This document shows, piece after piece, positions 34,677-44,369 of a DNA stretch of 46,485 nucleotides. This DNA is from Candidatus Saccharimonadota bacterium. Its GTDB lineage: Bacteria > Patescibacteriota > Saccharimonadia > Saccharimonadales > Saccharimonadaceae. The number at the start of each line of letters is the position of its first letter. The stretch's first letter is position 1. Made by a program: the position numbers and the translations under genes. The stretch spans positions 1 to 46,485 of the forward strand of contig WRNW01000002.1 in the NCBI GenBank assembly GCA_009776375.1, written 5' to 3'. Under the pieces are notes generated by a model. That model saw nothing but the letters and a program-made list of their open reading frames with translations. It made no database searches and was not told where the DNA came from.

Positions 34677-36911
34677 CTAATACTCTCGCCACATCCGCAT
34701 GGGTGCTGGACCCTGGGGGGTTTTCTTGAAGGAAATTTCTTCGGGTTTTTTGGGCACGCTTGGATGCGCGGTAGTATCGATGTTATTACTGCGAGTTGGT
34801 CGTCGACGATTGGGTTTTGGTTGAACCGTTTGGCGCGCTGTCGAATGTGGAGATTTTTTCTGACCACGAATTCGCGCCATTTCTTGTTGTTCAAAACCGC
34901 GGTCGCGTTTTTCAATTTCCGCTTCGGCCTGGCGGGCGGCCGGCGAATTGATTGAACCAATTTCGTTAACCACCGGGATGACAATCGGCGTGCGTTGCGT
35001 GCGATCATAGAGAATCTGCGTTATTTCATCACGTAAATCACGTTTGAAACTTTCTATGTCGAGTCGACGACCAGTATAAGCCCACGCCGCTTTTTGCTTG
35101 ATATAAGTCCGAATCGCCGCGATTAATTCTTCGCTATCACGTAGATAGATAAACCCGCGCGAAATGATGTCTGGCGAACTCAGCAATCGCCCAGTGCCGC
35201 GTTGAATCGTCAGCACTACCACAAAAATTCCTTCGGTCGACATGTGAATACGATCCTTTAAAACGACCTCGGAAACGATGGCGCCAGCATCGTCATACAT
35301 CACACTACCGGCATGCACTCGCGCACCACGTTTGGCCGTACCGTCGTGATAAAATTCCACCACATCGCCAGCATCACAAACAAAAATCCGTTCGCGCAAA
35401 ATGCCGCATTCTTTTTCGGCAATGCGAGCGCTGTGTTCCAAAAAAGTAAAATCGCCGTGATTCGGCAGGTAAAATTTTGGATTAAGGGCAGTGATAAATT
35501 TCACATGATCATCGTGATAGCCATGACCACCAATGTGGACCGGGCCGAGTCCATAACTTTCGTTATTGTTTTTGGAAATAACATCGCAACCTTCGCGAAT
35601 TAGATTGTCCTCCATCATCGCCACGTGTCCTTCGTTACCCGGAATGCGTGACGAACTAAGGACGATGATGTCGCTGTTCTTGATTTTAATATAACGATGC
35701 GCACCGCTAGCCATGCGATTTAAAACCGCGTTTAACTCGCCTTGGTTGCCGGTACAGAGAATGGTAATTCTTCCGTCCGGTAGTTTAATAATATCCTCGA
35801 GCTTCATCATAGTATCAGCCGGTACTTTGAGATCGCCAGTTTTTAGAGCAATTTCGACGTTGTTGATCATCGAATAACCCGCCACCGCGACTTTGCGACC
35901 GTGCCTCGCGGCTTCGTCGATGGCTAGTTGCAAACGATGAATTTGCGATGAAAAAGTTGACACGATGATCCGTGAATTGGGGTATGTTTCCATGACTTGA
36001 CCAAAAGTCATCCGTACTTCGGCTTCTTTGGTGTCGTTGCTGCCATGTGTTTCACAGTTGGTACTTTCGTTGATCAGTAGGTGAATTCCTTCTTTCGACG
36101 CAATTTCAGTCAAGCGTTCCATATCAAATTTACGATTATCCAGCGGATCTTCCTGGAAACGCCAGTCGCCCGAACTAACTACCACGCCAACTGGTGTGCG
36201 GATAACGACACAGGCCGCATCGGGAATCGAATGATTGACTCGCACTAATTCTAGACTAAAATGTTTCGACAGCTGGACACGGTCGTGACGCTCGGGCACC
36301 AACTCGTGGTATTCGGGTTCGTAACCAGTGTCTTCTTCCTCCATGTTTTTCTTGAGCATCTCGATGGTGAATTTCGTCGCGTAAACTGGTGCAGGAATTT
36401 TCGGAATCATATGATGAAAAGCCCCGATATGATCGAGGTGCGCGTGAGTAAACACAACTGCTTTTATTTGGTCTTTGCGCTCTTCTAGCCAACTAATATC
36501 CGGAACGATGTAATTAATACCCGGATAATCATCGCCGGGAAAATCAAAACCCATATCGATCACTACAATTTCATCGTCATAACAAATCGCTGTGGTATTT
36601 CGACCAATCTGCGTGCCGCCAACGGGGATGACTGTCAGTTTTTTGTCACTGTTTTGGGATTTCTTGACCAGCGCTGGCGCGTATTGTTCACCATTTAAAC
36701 CATTATAGATCGATTTATTGACTGGCGTGTCGCTGTTGTTATAGAGGCCAGCCTGTAAATTGACATTTTCCGAAGTCCGCCGCGCGGCGCGCAAAACTTC
36801 ACCTTTTCTGGTGGTCGTCGCATCGAGCACGCTGTTACCGGTTCGCCGCCTGGCGTTCGGGCGTTTACTTAAATCATCCTTCTTGGCTTCGGTCAGTCTT
36901 CTTTGACCCAT
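34677..36911 (-). CDS. rnj: Ribonuclease J
   Basis: FTHAHLDHIGA, HVRVNHSIPDA-type motifs and basic C-terminal extension. Confidence 0.93.
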   Translation of the reverse strand: MGQRRLTEAKKDDLSKRPNARRRTGNSVLDATTTRKGEVLRAARRTSENVNLQAGLYNNSDTPVNKSIYNGLNGEQYAPALVKKSQNSDKKLTVIPVGGTQIGRNTTAICYDDEIVVIDMGFDFPGDDYPGINYIVPDISWLEERKDQIKAVVFTHAHLDHIGAFHHMIPKIPAPVYATKFTIEMLKKNMEEEDTGYEPEYHELVPERHDRVQLSKHFSLELVRVNHSIPDAACVVIRTPVGVVVSSGDWRFQEDPLDNRKFDMERLTEIASKEGIHLLINESTNCETHGSNDTKEAEVRMTFGQVMETYPNSRIIVSTFSSQIHRLQLAIDEAARHGRKVAVAGYSMINNVEIALKTGDLKVPADTMMKLEDIIKLPDGRITILCTGNQGELNAVLNRMASGAHRYIKIKNSDIIVLSSSRIPGNEGHVAMMEDNLIREGCDVISKNNNESYGLGPVHIGGHGYHDDHVKFITALNPKFYLPNHGDFTFLEHSARIAEKECGILRERIFVCDAGDVVEFYHDGTAKRGARVHAGSVMYDDAGAIVSEVVLKDRIHMSTEGIFVVVLTIQRGTGRLLSSPDIISRGFIYLRDSEELIAAIRTYIKQKAAWAYTGRRLDIESFKRDLRDEITQILYDRTQRTPIVIPVVNEIGSINSPAARQAEAEIEKRDRGFEQQEMARIRGQKKSPHSTARQTVQPKPNRRRPTRSNNIDTTAHPSVPKKPEEISFKKTPQGPAPMRMWREY

Positions 36912-37071
36912 ATTAATCCTCTCTACTTTAGGTTTATTATCATGACTTACGGATGAGACATATAGAGATCATACCTCTATCGATGTGACAAGTGTAGCAA
37001 ACTTTTATCAAAAAGTCAATCCGATATTTTTGGTTTCGTAGTAAAATGGTTGATGAAACCAAGGAGGGGAA

Positions 37072-37719
37072 ATGTTCAAACTACCAGATTTAACCTATGA
37101 TTTAGGCGCCCTAGCGCCCTGGACGTCTGGCGCGACGATGGATGCACATCATAACCATCATCATCAGATTTATGTCGACAAGTTGAACGCCGCCGTAGAA
37201 CAGCTATCGACAGAGGTCCGCGCGGAGTATTTTGGTATCGATAGTGGTGTGGCGGAGATGAAAAGTTTAGCGCAATTATTACGCGATGTTCGCGCCGGCA
37301 AATTGGATGATCGCCTTCCCGCTAGTTTACACACAGCGCTAATCAATCACGGTGGCGGACACTTTAACCATTCACTGTTTTGGCAAGTTTTGACGCCACA
37401 ATCGGACGGTGAACCGACCGGTGAACTCGCGCAAAAAATAATCGAGAAATATGGTTCATTTCAAGAATTCACGAATCAGTTCGAGGCCGCAGCAGCGGGG
37501 CTTTTTGGTAGCGGTTGGGCTTGGCTAGCGAGCGATCTCGATATTACGACCTCGGCTAATCAGGACCTGGCGCCAGGTAGTGTGCTCATCGGCCTGGACC
37601 TCTGGGAGCATGCTTATTATCTCGACTATCAGTGGAATCGTGCTGATTATGTCAAAGCTTGGTGGACGCATGTTAATTGGGATTTCGCGAGAGCGCGCTG
37701 GGACGCTGATAATCAGTAG
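37072..37719 (+). CDS. Fe/Mn superoxide dismutase
   Basis: MDAHHNHHHQIYVDKLN, GGGHFNHSLFW, LDLWEHAYYLDYQWNRADYVKAWW. Confidence 0.95.
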   Translation: MFKLPDLTYDLGALAPWTSGATMDAHHNHHHQIYVDKLNAAVEQLSTEVRAEYFGIDSGVAEMKSLAQLLRDVRAGKLDDRLPASLHTALINHGGGHFNHSLFWQVLTPQSDGEPTGELAQKIIEKYGSFQEFTNQFEAAAAGLFGSGWAWLASDLDITTSANQDLAPGSVLIGLDLWEHAYYLDYQWNRADYVKAWWTHVNWDFARARWDADNQ

Positions 37720-37765
37720 GATTTATCCCCACCTGGTCGTGGCGGACAGTTCTAGAGAAAATATT

Positions 37766-38053
37766 TCATTTATATAGCTGAGCGTGCGTGCCAATAGCCA
37801 CGAATCGCGCCACATTGCCGATTAAAATAAATTCAAAATGCAAGCGTAAATCGCCGCCGGCCGAGATTGAATACAGCCCCATGAGTTGACCTTTGAGTTC
37901 ATGTAAACGGAGTTGTCGTGCGCTAGGATTACGATAAAAGACATCTATCACCTGGACGACTTTATTTTGCTCTTTCAGCGATAGTTTCTTGACTTGTTTT
38001 TGAAATTTTTTCGAGTATTCTATTCGATCAATCTTCAAGATTTTTGAGTGCAT
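37766..38053 (-). CDS. RelE/YafQ-type toxin
   Basis: YSKKFQKQVKKLS...LHELKGQLMGLYSISAGGDLRLHFEF...VARFVAIGTHAQLY; overlaps the antitoxin gene. Confidence 0.85.
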   Translation of the reverse strand: MHSKILKIDRIEYSKKFQKQVKKLSLKEQNKVVQVIDVFYRNPSARQLRLHELKGQLMGLYSISAGGDLRLHFEFILIGNVARFVAIGTHAQLYK

Positions 38054-38309
38054 CCCTCAGCCCCCCCGCCGCTTGGCTTGCTGGAAAACTAATATAATCC
38101 CCACGTTCATAATCTCGTCGTGATTCCTCAATCATGTCCAGCAAGTATTGGCTCGGCTCCTCTAGGGAAAAACGTTTTTTGTTCACGAAATCACGCAGCG
38201 CTTCCTTGATAACAGCGCTGATCGGCACACCCAACTCGCGGGCCTTTTTTTGCGCCGCTCGTTTCAAATTGGTGTCAACTTTGGCGGTAACGATAGAAAT
38301 ATCACTCAT
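38028..38309 (-). CDS. RelB/DinJ-type antitoxin
   Basis: IVTAKVDTNLKRAAQKKARELGVPISAVIKEALRDFV ribbon-helix-helix pattern; start at MSDISI. Confidence 0.85.
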   Translation of the reverse strand: MSDISIVTAKVDTNLKRAAQKKARELGVPISAVIKEALRDFVNKKRFSLEEPSQYLLDMIEESRRDYERGDYISFPASQAAGGLRDALKNLED

Positions 38310-38357
38310 AATGACCTCATTATAGCAAGCTTGGTAATACTGTGTCAATACCTGGTA

Positions 38358-38966
38358 TTACTCGGTCATGATTTTCAGCACCGCGTCACGTTCGTTGACA
38401 CGTTTGATAATATTCGGGACTTTGGCGAAATCATTCATCAGAGTTTCGCGCATGGCGCCGTTATAGAGGGCTGACGCGGGGTGGTAGAGTGGCACGATAA
38501 CCACAGTTTGATCGTTTAAATTGATTCGTTTGGGCTGGCCGTGAATCTCGCTAATTCGCGCGCCAGGTAGAAAATATTCTAGGCTGTGACGACCGAGCGT
38601 GGCGATAACTTTTGGTTGAATAATTTCCAGCTGGCGGAGCAGAAATGGCCAGAAGGCTTCTTTCTCCTCTGGCTCGGGATCGCGATTATTTGGTGGTCGA
38701 TATTTAACGATGTTGGTGATATAGACATCTTCCCTATTTAGACCAACCGATTCAAGCATTTCGTTTAAGAATTTCCCGGCCGCGCCGACAAAAGGTAATC
38801 CTTGTTCATCCTCGTTTTTGCCCGGCGCTTCACCAACAAAGACGATTTCCGCATCGAGATTACCATCACCCATGACTAGATTGGTAGCTTGTTCGGCCAA
38901 CTCTGAACAGATGTTCTGGGCGACAATGTCCGCGCGAACCCGGTCAAGGTTGGATTGCTTGCTCAT
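38358..38966 (-). CDS. Uracil-DNA glycosylase (family 4-like)
   Basis: VFVGEAPGKNEDEQGLPFVGAAGKFLNEML, YITNIVKYRPPNNRDP, YHPASALYN. Confidence 0.93.
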   Translation of the reverse strand: MSKQSNLDRVRADIVAQNICSELAEQATNLVMGDGNLDAEIVFVGEAPGKNEDEQGLPFVGAAGKFLNEMLESVGLNREDVYITNIVKYRPPNNRDPEPEEKEAFWPFLLRQLEIIQPKVIATLGRHSLEYFLPGARISEIHGQPKRINLNDQTVVIVPLYHPASALYNGAMRETLMNDFAKVPNIIKRVNERDAVLKIMTE

Positions 38967-38993
38967 ACTTAACTATTTATCGCAAGAGACCAA

Positions 38994-39503
38994 TTACTTG
39001 CAGGTGTAATTTTGCCTTTCCATCGCTTTGCGATAGCCGTCTTGACCAATTTCATCACCACCAATTGTCATAAAGTTGATAAGTTTACCGCGGAAATTAC
39101 CGCTGTCGTTAGACGTGACGGTTTCCTTAAACGTGATCACATCACCGTCCTTTGTAATATCCATGCCTTCATAGGTTTTAGTGATCTGGTCGTAAACTTG
39201 GTCAACCGTCATCCCGCTAGGATTACCGCTGCTATCTAACGTGCCGACTGCTTCGATTTTAGTGATTTTCTTGCCCGAGAAAAACGCTTTGTATTCTTCG
39301 TGCATTTTCATGCCATATTGCTCGTTGTCTTTTGAGCAAGTCACTGTGTTGCCGCCCAAAACGAACAGTACGACAACTAGCACGACCGCAATAACTAGCA
39401 GTCCGCCGCCACCGGCGATGAGCAAAGTTTTTTTGGATTTTAGTTGGTTAGTGGACTTGGCTGGTTTGTCCGTTGACGTAGCCCCTGGTTGATTTGGATC
39501 CAT
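38994..39503 (-). CDS. Hypothetical single-pass membrane protein
   Basis: MDPNQPG... N-terminus, KSKKTLLIAGGGGLLVIAVVLVVVLFVL TM, extracellular-type domain. Confidence 0.65.
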   Translation of the reverse strand: MDPNQPGATSTDKPAKSTNQLKSKKTLLIAGGGGLLVIAVVLVVVLFVLGGNTVTCSKDNEQYGMKMHEEYKAFFSGKKITKIEAVGTLDSSGNPSGMTVDQVYDQITKTYEGMDITKDGDVITFKETVTSNDSGNFRGKLINFMTIGGDEIGQDGYRKAMERQNYTCK

Positions 39504-39603
39504 TGTTCCTCCCTTATTATCTAACTTTTCCAGTATAACATGAGTGGTCCAAGGAGTGCAAATTTCTAGGCTCGACATGGCGCATGCGATAGGTTACTAT
39601 CAA

Positions 39604-39628
39604 AGCGCCCCGCGGTTCGCGGAGCGCT
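39604..39628. terminator. Strong hairpin, likely terminator
   Basis: agcgc-c-ccgcg-gtt-cgcgg-a-gcgct. Confidence 0.65.
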
Positions 39629-39649
39629 CAGCGGTTTTTTCTGGCTATT

Positions 39650-40477
39650 TTATTTGCCAGCTTTATCGGTCAGATGTTTGTTTAGGTTATTAATCGCATT
39701 AGTCAAATCGTTCTGGCTTGGCACTGCGCCGAAAGGATCAGTCAAATTGCTGGTGCTCTCCATCTGGCTTAGACATTCCGTCACTTTAGACAAGTCGCCA
39801 CTAGTGAAAGCTGCACTCAAACAGCTGAGTCCTGTACCGAGTTGATGAAAAGCGTCGTTGATCGTGCTATCATCAGTTTCAAGCGCGCTGAATACTTGAC
39901 TAACTTTAGTTAAACTGCTAGTGAACGCTGTTAGCTCACTAACACTCATGTCAGGGATGTCGGATAGGTCACCCATTGTCAACACAAGACCGACCATCTC
40001 GAACAGGGCTAGACCAACTTGATCCAACACCTGAATCCGGACGGTGAATGATCGATCATAGACGTTATGAGCATTTTTCAGCGTTTCGAACAAATCTTTG
40101 GTTTTTTTGTCGCCGTTTTTGATGGCCGACATACTACCTAGATCATCGACGCTGGTTTTTAGTTCGTTTTGGAATTTCTGCATCTCAACCTTGGCGGCAT
40201 CCAATTGCGTCTGAGTAATTGTGGTAGAACCATCCAAGACACCCTCTAAACCTAGCGAGCTAAACACAGCGTCCCAAGTCTCAAATGACTGTGTAACTTT
40301 CTCCGCTTGCGCCTGCGCATCACGATATTCTTGCTGGCTCGGTCCACTCCAGACAGTTAAAAATAGCGTCAGTAGTACCGCACCGATTAGTAGCAATCCG
40401 CCACCAATCGACAAGCCCAAGATCAGGCCAAATTTTGATTTCTGCTTCGGCACCGAAACATCTGCTGTTGGTTCCAT
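39650..40477 (-). CDS. Hypothetical single-pass membrane protein
   Basis: MEPTADVSVPKQKSKFGLILGLSIGGGLLLIGAVLLTLFLTVW, then a helical domain. Confidence 0.65.
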   Translation of the reverse strand: MEPTADVSVPKQKSKFGLILGLSIGGGLLLIGAVLLTLFLTVWSGPSQQEYRDAQAQAEKVTQSFETWDAVFSSLGLEGVLDGSTTITQTQLDAAKVEMQKFQNELKTSVDDLGSMSAIKNGDKKTKDLFETLKNAHNVYDRSFTVRIQVLDQVGLALFEMVGLVLTMGDLSDIPDMSVSELTAFTSSLTKVSQVFSALETDDSTINDAFHQLGTGLSCLSAAFTSGDLSKVTECLSQMESTSNLTDPFGAVPSQNDLTNAINNLNKHLTDKAGK

Positions 40478-40552
40478 TCTCCCTCCTTATCCATTATTTT
40501 GCTTAATCATTATAGCATACTTGTTCGCAAGATTGGTGTTTTTGATCATCAA

Positions 40553-41014
40553 TCACCACGAAACAAAGAGAATGAGAACTAAAATAACGCCAATGATGAC
40601 CAAGACACCCAGGCCAATCACCAAGCCGATAGCCAAACTTTTTTTGGATTTTGGTTGATCAGTTGGTGTATTCGGCGCGCTCACTACTTGGTCCGGCGTC
40701 GGCCCCATCGGAAACGTCGGTGTCGACAGCGGTTCGGTTGTGAGTGGCGCTGGATCGACCGGTGCAATCGGGGTCGGCGCAGGTGTCGCAGCGAGTGGGG
40801 TTAGCGGATCAGTTGGTGGAGTTGTTTCGGTCGGTAAGGTTGGTGTAATCTCCGGCGTCGGCGTTATTGGATCGGCCGGTGCTGGGGATTGCGCGAACAG
40901 CGATCCCAGCGGTGATACTGGTGGTGTGGACGTTGGTGTTGATGTTGGTGTGGCCTCTGGTACAGGCACGTCTGTTGGCCCACCAGAGGAATTGTCTGAC
41001 TGATTCGGATCCAT
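40553..41014 (-). CDS. Pro/Thr-rich tail protein with C-terminal TM
   Basis: MDPNQSDNSSGG, long PT-rich stretch, C-terminal KSKKSLAIGLVIGLGVLVIIGVILVLILFVSW. Confidence 0.6.
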   Translation of the reverse strand: MDPNQSDNSSGGPTDVPVPEATPTSTPTSTPPVSPLGSLFAQSPAPADPITPTPEITPTLPTETTPPTDPLTPLAATPAPTPIAPVDPAPLTTEPLSTPTFPMGPTPDQVVSAPNTPTDQPKSKKSLAIGLVIGLGVLVIIGVILVLILFVSW

Positions 41015-41076
41015 GATTCCTCCTTAATACGCTTCGCTCTCAGTATAGCATAAGCATAATCGCTAGCGCAAACTAG

Positions 41077-43200
41077 TTAACTCTGTTTGACGTCGCGCAT
41101 GGTTAGCGATAGTTTGCCACGATCGTCGATGGCGGTTAGTTTGACACGGATTTTGTCGTTCAGATGGAGAACTTCTTCGACACTATTCAAACGTCGTTCG
41201 GCGATTTGACTAATGTGCAGCATGCCATCGATGCCGGGCAGGATGTTCACGAACGCGCCGAAATCTTTGATAGCAACGACTGTACCGGTGTAGATTTTAC
41301 CGACTTCGGGTTCTTCGACGAGACCTTTGACCCATTCGAGTGCTATTTGCATTTTTTCCGGATCGTTACCAGCAAAAGTAATCAGCCCGTTTTCTTTGAT
41401 ATCGATAATCACACCGGTTTCGCTAGTGATTTTGTTAATCACTTCGCCGCCCTTGCCGATGACTGCGCCGATTTTCTCGGGGTTAATCATCAGTTTTTCG
41501 ATTCGCGGCGCGTAGGGCGAGAGCTCCCGGCGCGGTTCAGGCAGAGTCGCTAGCATACTTTTTAGGATTTCCGCACGACCGTCTTTCGCTTGGTCGAGAG
41601 CTTTCTTTAGGATCTCGATCGGCAGACCGTGGACTTTCATGTCCATCTGTAGTGCCGTGATTCCCTTAGCGGTACCGGTGACCTTAAAGTCCATATCACC
41701 GGCAAAGTCCTCCTGGTCAGCCAAGTCGGTCAAGATGTAATAATTATCACCATCGACCATCAAACCCATCGCCACACCGCTGACCGGTGCGGTGATCGGC
41801 ACGCCGGCATCCATTAGCGCCAAGCACGACGAGCAGGTCGCGGCCATTGAGGTCGAGCCGTTTTGACTCATAATTTCGGTAACGCTGCGAATCGCGTAAG
41901 GAAAATCCTCTTCGCTTGGTAGAACGGCCGTGAGAGCGCGTTCCGCCAAATAACCGTGGCCAATTTCGCGACGTCCTGGGCTGCCGAGGCGTCTAACTTC
42001 GCCGAGCGTGTAACCCGGCGCGTTGTAATGATGCATGTAGCGTCGTTCGCCATCGGTCACTTCCATGGTGTCGACTAGTTGGGCGAAAGACAGTGGTGCT
42101 AGCGTAACGATATTCATCGCTTGGGTCAGACCGCGGGTGAACAGACTCGAACCGTGGGCCCGTGGTAACAAACTAACCTCTGAGCTGAGCGGACGAATTT
42201 CGGTTAAATCGCGTCCATCAGGGCGAACCTTTCTCTCGATGATATTTTTTCGGACGTCCTTATGTAGGGCTAGGGCAAAGGCTTCGCCGTATTCGTCCTT
42301 GATTTCTTGCCATTCGTCGTCGCTGAGACCTTCGCTAAACTTTTCGTACAGTTCTAGGCGTAGTTCATGAATCATTTCGCTGCGCTGGGGATAAGGACAA
42401 TGAAAATCTTCGGTTAATTTTTCATTTAGCCAAGTTTCGACCGTTTTAGCGATTTCCTCGTCGGGTTTGACGAGTTCGTACTCTTGCTCAGTTGGCGCGA
42501 TCGCCGCTCGCAGTTTGTTCTGGAGTTCGATCGCCGGTTGGATGTTTTTGTGCGCCCAGGCGATGGCTTCGGCGACCGTGTTTTCGCTGACTTCGCTTGC
42601 GCCAGCCTCGACCATCATCACGCCAGTTTTTGAACCAGCCACAAACAGGTCGAGCTGATTATCCTTCATCGCTTCGCGATCGAGAAATGTCGTGAATTCG
42701 CCGCTGGCGTTCAAACCGACGCGCAAGCCCGCCACCGGTCCGTCGAACGGCGCGCCGGTGATCATTAGCGCCGCGCTGGCCGCTACCATCGCTATTGCAT
42801 CAGGACGAAAACCAGGATCCATCGATAGCACGCTAGCGACAACTTGCAGTTCGTTTCGATAACCTTTCGGAAATAGCGGACGCAGAGGACGATCGATTAG
42901 GCGACCAATCAGGACCGCTTCGTCGGAAGGACGACCCTCACGTTTAATGAATCGGCTGCCAGAAATTTTACCCGCCGCGTAAAATTTTTCCTCGTAATCA
43001 ATGCTCAAGGGGAAATAATCCAGATTCGGATTAACCGGCCCAGTTTGCGCTGTGCCAAGCACAATTGTGTCGCCATATTTCGCCAGCACCGACGCGGTGG
43101 TGCGAAAACCGACGCGGTTGACTTCGAGGGTCAGGGTTTTGCCCATCCACTCTGTTGAGACCGAGATAATTTCCTTCCCGGTTTGAATAATTTTGGTCAT
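41077..43200 (-). CDS. pnp: Polyribonucleotide nucleotidyltransferase
   Basis: RNase PH repeats, KH (IGAVIGKGGEVINKI) and S1 (GTVVAIKDFGAFVNILPGIDGMLHISQI). Confidence 0.97.
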   Translation of the reverse strand: MTKIIQTGKEIISVSTEWMGKTLTLEVNRVGFRTTASVLAKYGDTIVLGTAQTGPVNPNLDYFPLSIDYEEKFYAAGKISGSRFIKREGRPSDEAVLIGRLIDRPLRPLFPKGYRNELQVVASVLSMDPGFRPDAIAMVAASAALMITGAPFDGPVAGLRVGLNASGEFTTFLDREAMKDNQLDLFVAGSKTGVMMVEAGASEVSENTVAEAIAWAHKNIQPAIELQNKLRAAIAPTEQEYELVKPDEEIAKTVETWLNEKLTEDFHCPYPQRSEMIHELRLELYEKFSEGLSDDEWQEIKDEYGEAFALALHKDVRKNIIERKVRPDGRDLTEIRPLSSEVSLLPRAHGSSLFTRGLTQAMNIVTLAPLSFAQLVDTMEVTDGERRYMHHYNAPGYTLGEVRRLGSPGRREIGHGYLAERALTAVLPSEEDFPYAIRSVTEIMSQNGSTSMAATCSSCLALMDAGVPITAPVSGVAMGLMVDGDNYYILTDLADQEDFAGDMDFKVTGTAKGITALQMDMKVHGLPIEILKKALDQAKDGRAEILKSMLATLPEPRRELSPYAPRIEKLMINPEKIGAVIGKGGEVINKITSETGVIIDIKENGLITFAGNDPEKMQIALEWVKGLVEEPEVGKIYTGTVVAIKDFGAFVNILPGIDGMLHISQIAERRLNSVEEVLHLNDKIRVKLTAIDDRGKLSLTMRDVKQS

Positions 43201-43255
43201 ATTGACCTCCTTTTCGTTGTCGGTCGTGCAAATCGATATGCGAGATGATACGTTT

Positions 43256-43322
43256 GTCATTCTGAGACTTTGTCGAAGAATCTCCTACTTTGGCCAAGAT
43301 CCTTCGCTTTGCTCAGGACGAC
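43256..43322. repeat. Palindromic repeat GTCATTCTGAG...CTCAGGACGAC between pnp and rpsO
   Basis: gtcattctgagactttgtcgaagaatct...agatccttcgctttgctcaggacgac. Confidence 0.75.
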
Positions 43323-43383
43323 ACGCTATCGCGTATCGATTTTCACCACCGACGATTAAACTGACTTTTCTATTGTACCAGAT

Positions 43384-43650
43384 TTACTTGCGTAGACCTA
43401 GTGTTTCGATAACTTTTTTATACTGGGTAAAATCGTTTTTTTCGAGCGCACGCAGGAGTTTCTTGCGACGGCCAACTAATTGCAACAAACCGCGTCGGGC
43501 CATGAAATCGTGTTTATGTATCCTCAAATGCTCGGTAATTTCGTTAATCCGCGCTGTTAAAATGGCAATTTGCGCCGCTGGCGAACCGACGTCTGTTTTA
43601 TGAATCTGCGTACTCTGGATCGCCGCAGCTTTCTTGTCTTTAGTAATCAT
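43384..43650 (-). CDS. rpsO: 30S ribosomal protein S15
   Basis: DVGSPAAQIAILTARINEITEHLRIHKHDFMARRGLLQLVGRRKKLL. Confidence 0.97.
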   Translation of the reverse strand: MITKDKKAAAIQSTQIHKTDVGSPAAQIAILTARINEITEHLRIHKHDFMARRGLLQLVGRRKKLLRALEKNDFTQYKKVIETLGLRK

Positions 43651-44348
43651 ACGGGGAGTAGTTTAGCAGATTCTCCTCGGTTTGACAAGAGTTCGTCGAT
43701 CTGCTTAGCATCTCGGACATCATATTGGCCAATTTTAATGCGACGGAGTGCGATCGTGTAGGCGCCAGTTTTTAGCTCCTGACCAATGTCTTCGGCCAGA
43801 GTGCGAATGTAGGTTCCGCTCGAGACATGAGCACGGATTTCGAGCGTTGGATAATCGTATTTTAGTAGATCAATCGAGTAAATTTCCACCTGGCGTGGTG
43901 GGATTTTCGGCGTTTGACCAGCGCGAGCTAGTCTATAGGCACGCTGGCCATCGATTTTAATAGCGCTATAAATTGGTGGCGTTTGGCTAATTTTACCAAC
44001 GAATTTTTGTAAAGTTTCCTCAACCTTTTGCAGGACCGGGTCCTGCAAAGGTGGGGTGGGATTTTCGGTGATTTCGCCCTCTGGGTCGCCGGTGGTCGAG
44101 GTGGCGCCAAGGTGAACCACCGCTTCGTAAACTTTATCGAGTTTGGTTAGTTCGTTTGCTCGGCGGGTGCACTTGCCGCTCACTAGGATCAGTAGACCAG
44201 TTGCGAATGGATCTAACGTTCCGGCATGACCAACTTTAATTTTCCGCCCCGCTGCTTCGGTTAATTGACGTCGCACTCGCGCCACCACGCCAAATGACGA
44301 CATGCCAGCGGGCTTGTCAACCAAAATAATTCGATCAAAACTTTTCAT
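43647..44348 (-). CDS. truB: tRNA pseudouridine(55) synthase TruB with in-frame REP-like insertion
   Basis: DKPAGMSSFGVVARVR, KVGHAGTLDPFATGLLIL, GTYIRTLAEDIG. Confidence 0.95.
   Translation of the reverse strand: MKSFDRIILVDKPAGMSSFGVVARVRRQLTEAAGRKIKVGHAGTLDPFATGLLILVSGKCTRRANELTKLDKVYEAVVHLGATSTTGDPEGEITENPTPPLQDPVLQKVEETLQKFVGKISQTPPIYSAIKIDGQRAYRLARAGQTPKIPPRQVEIYSIDLLKYDYPTLEIRAHVSSGTYIRTLAEDIGQELKTGAYTIALRRIKIGQYDVRDAKQIDELLSNRGESAKLLPV
44027..44049. repeat. REP-like palindrome TTTGCAGGACC-G-GGTCCTGCAAA inside truB
   Basis: 11-bp arms around one base; encodes PLQDPVLQK in frame. Confidence 0.9.
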
Positions 44349-44369
44349 AGGAACTATTCTAGCAAATTA

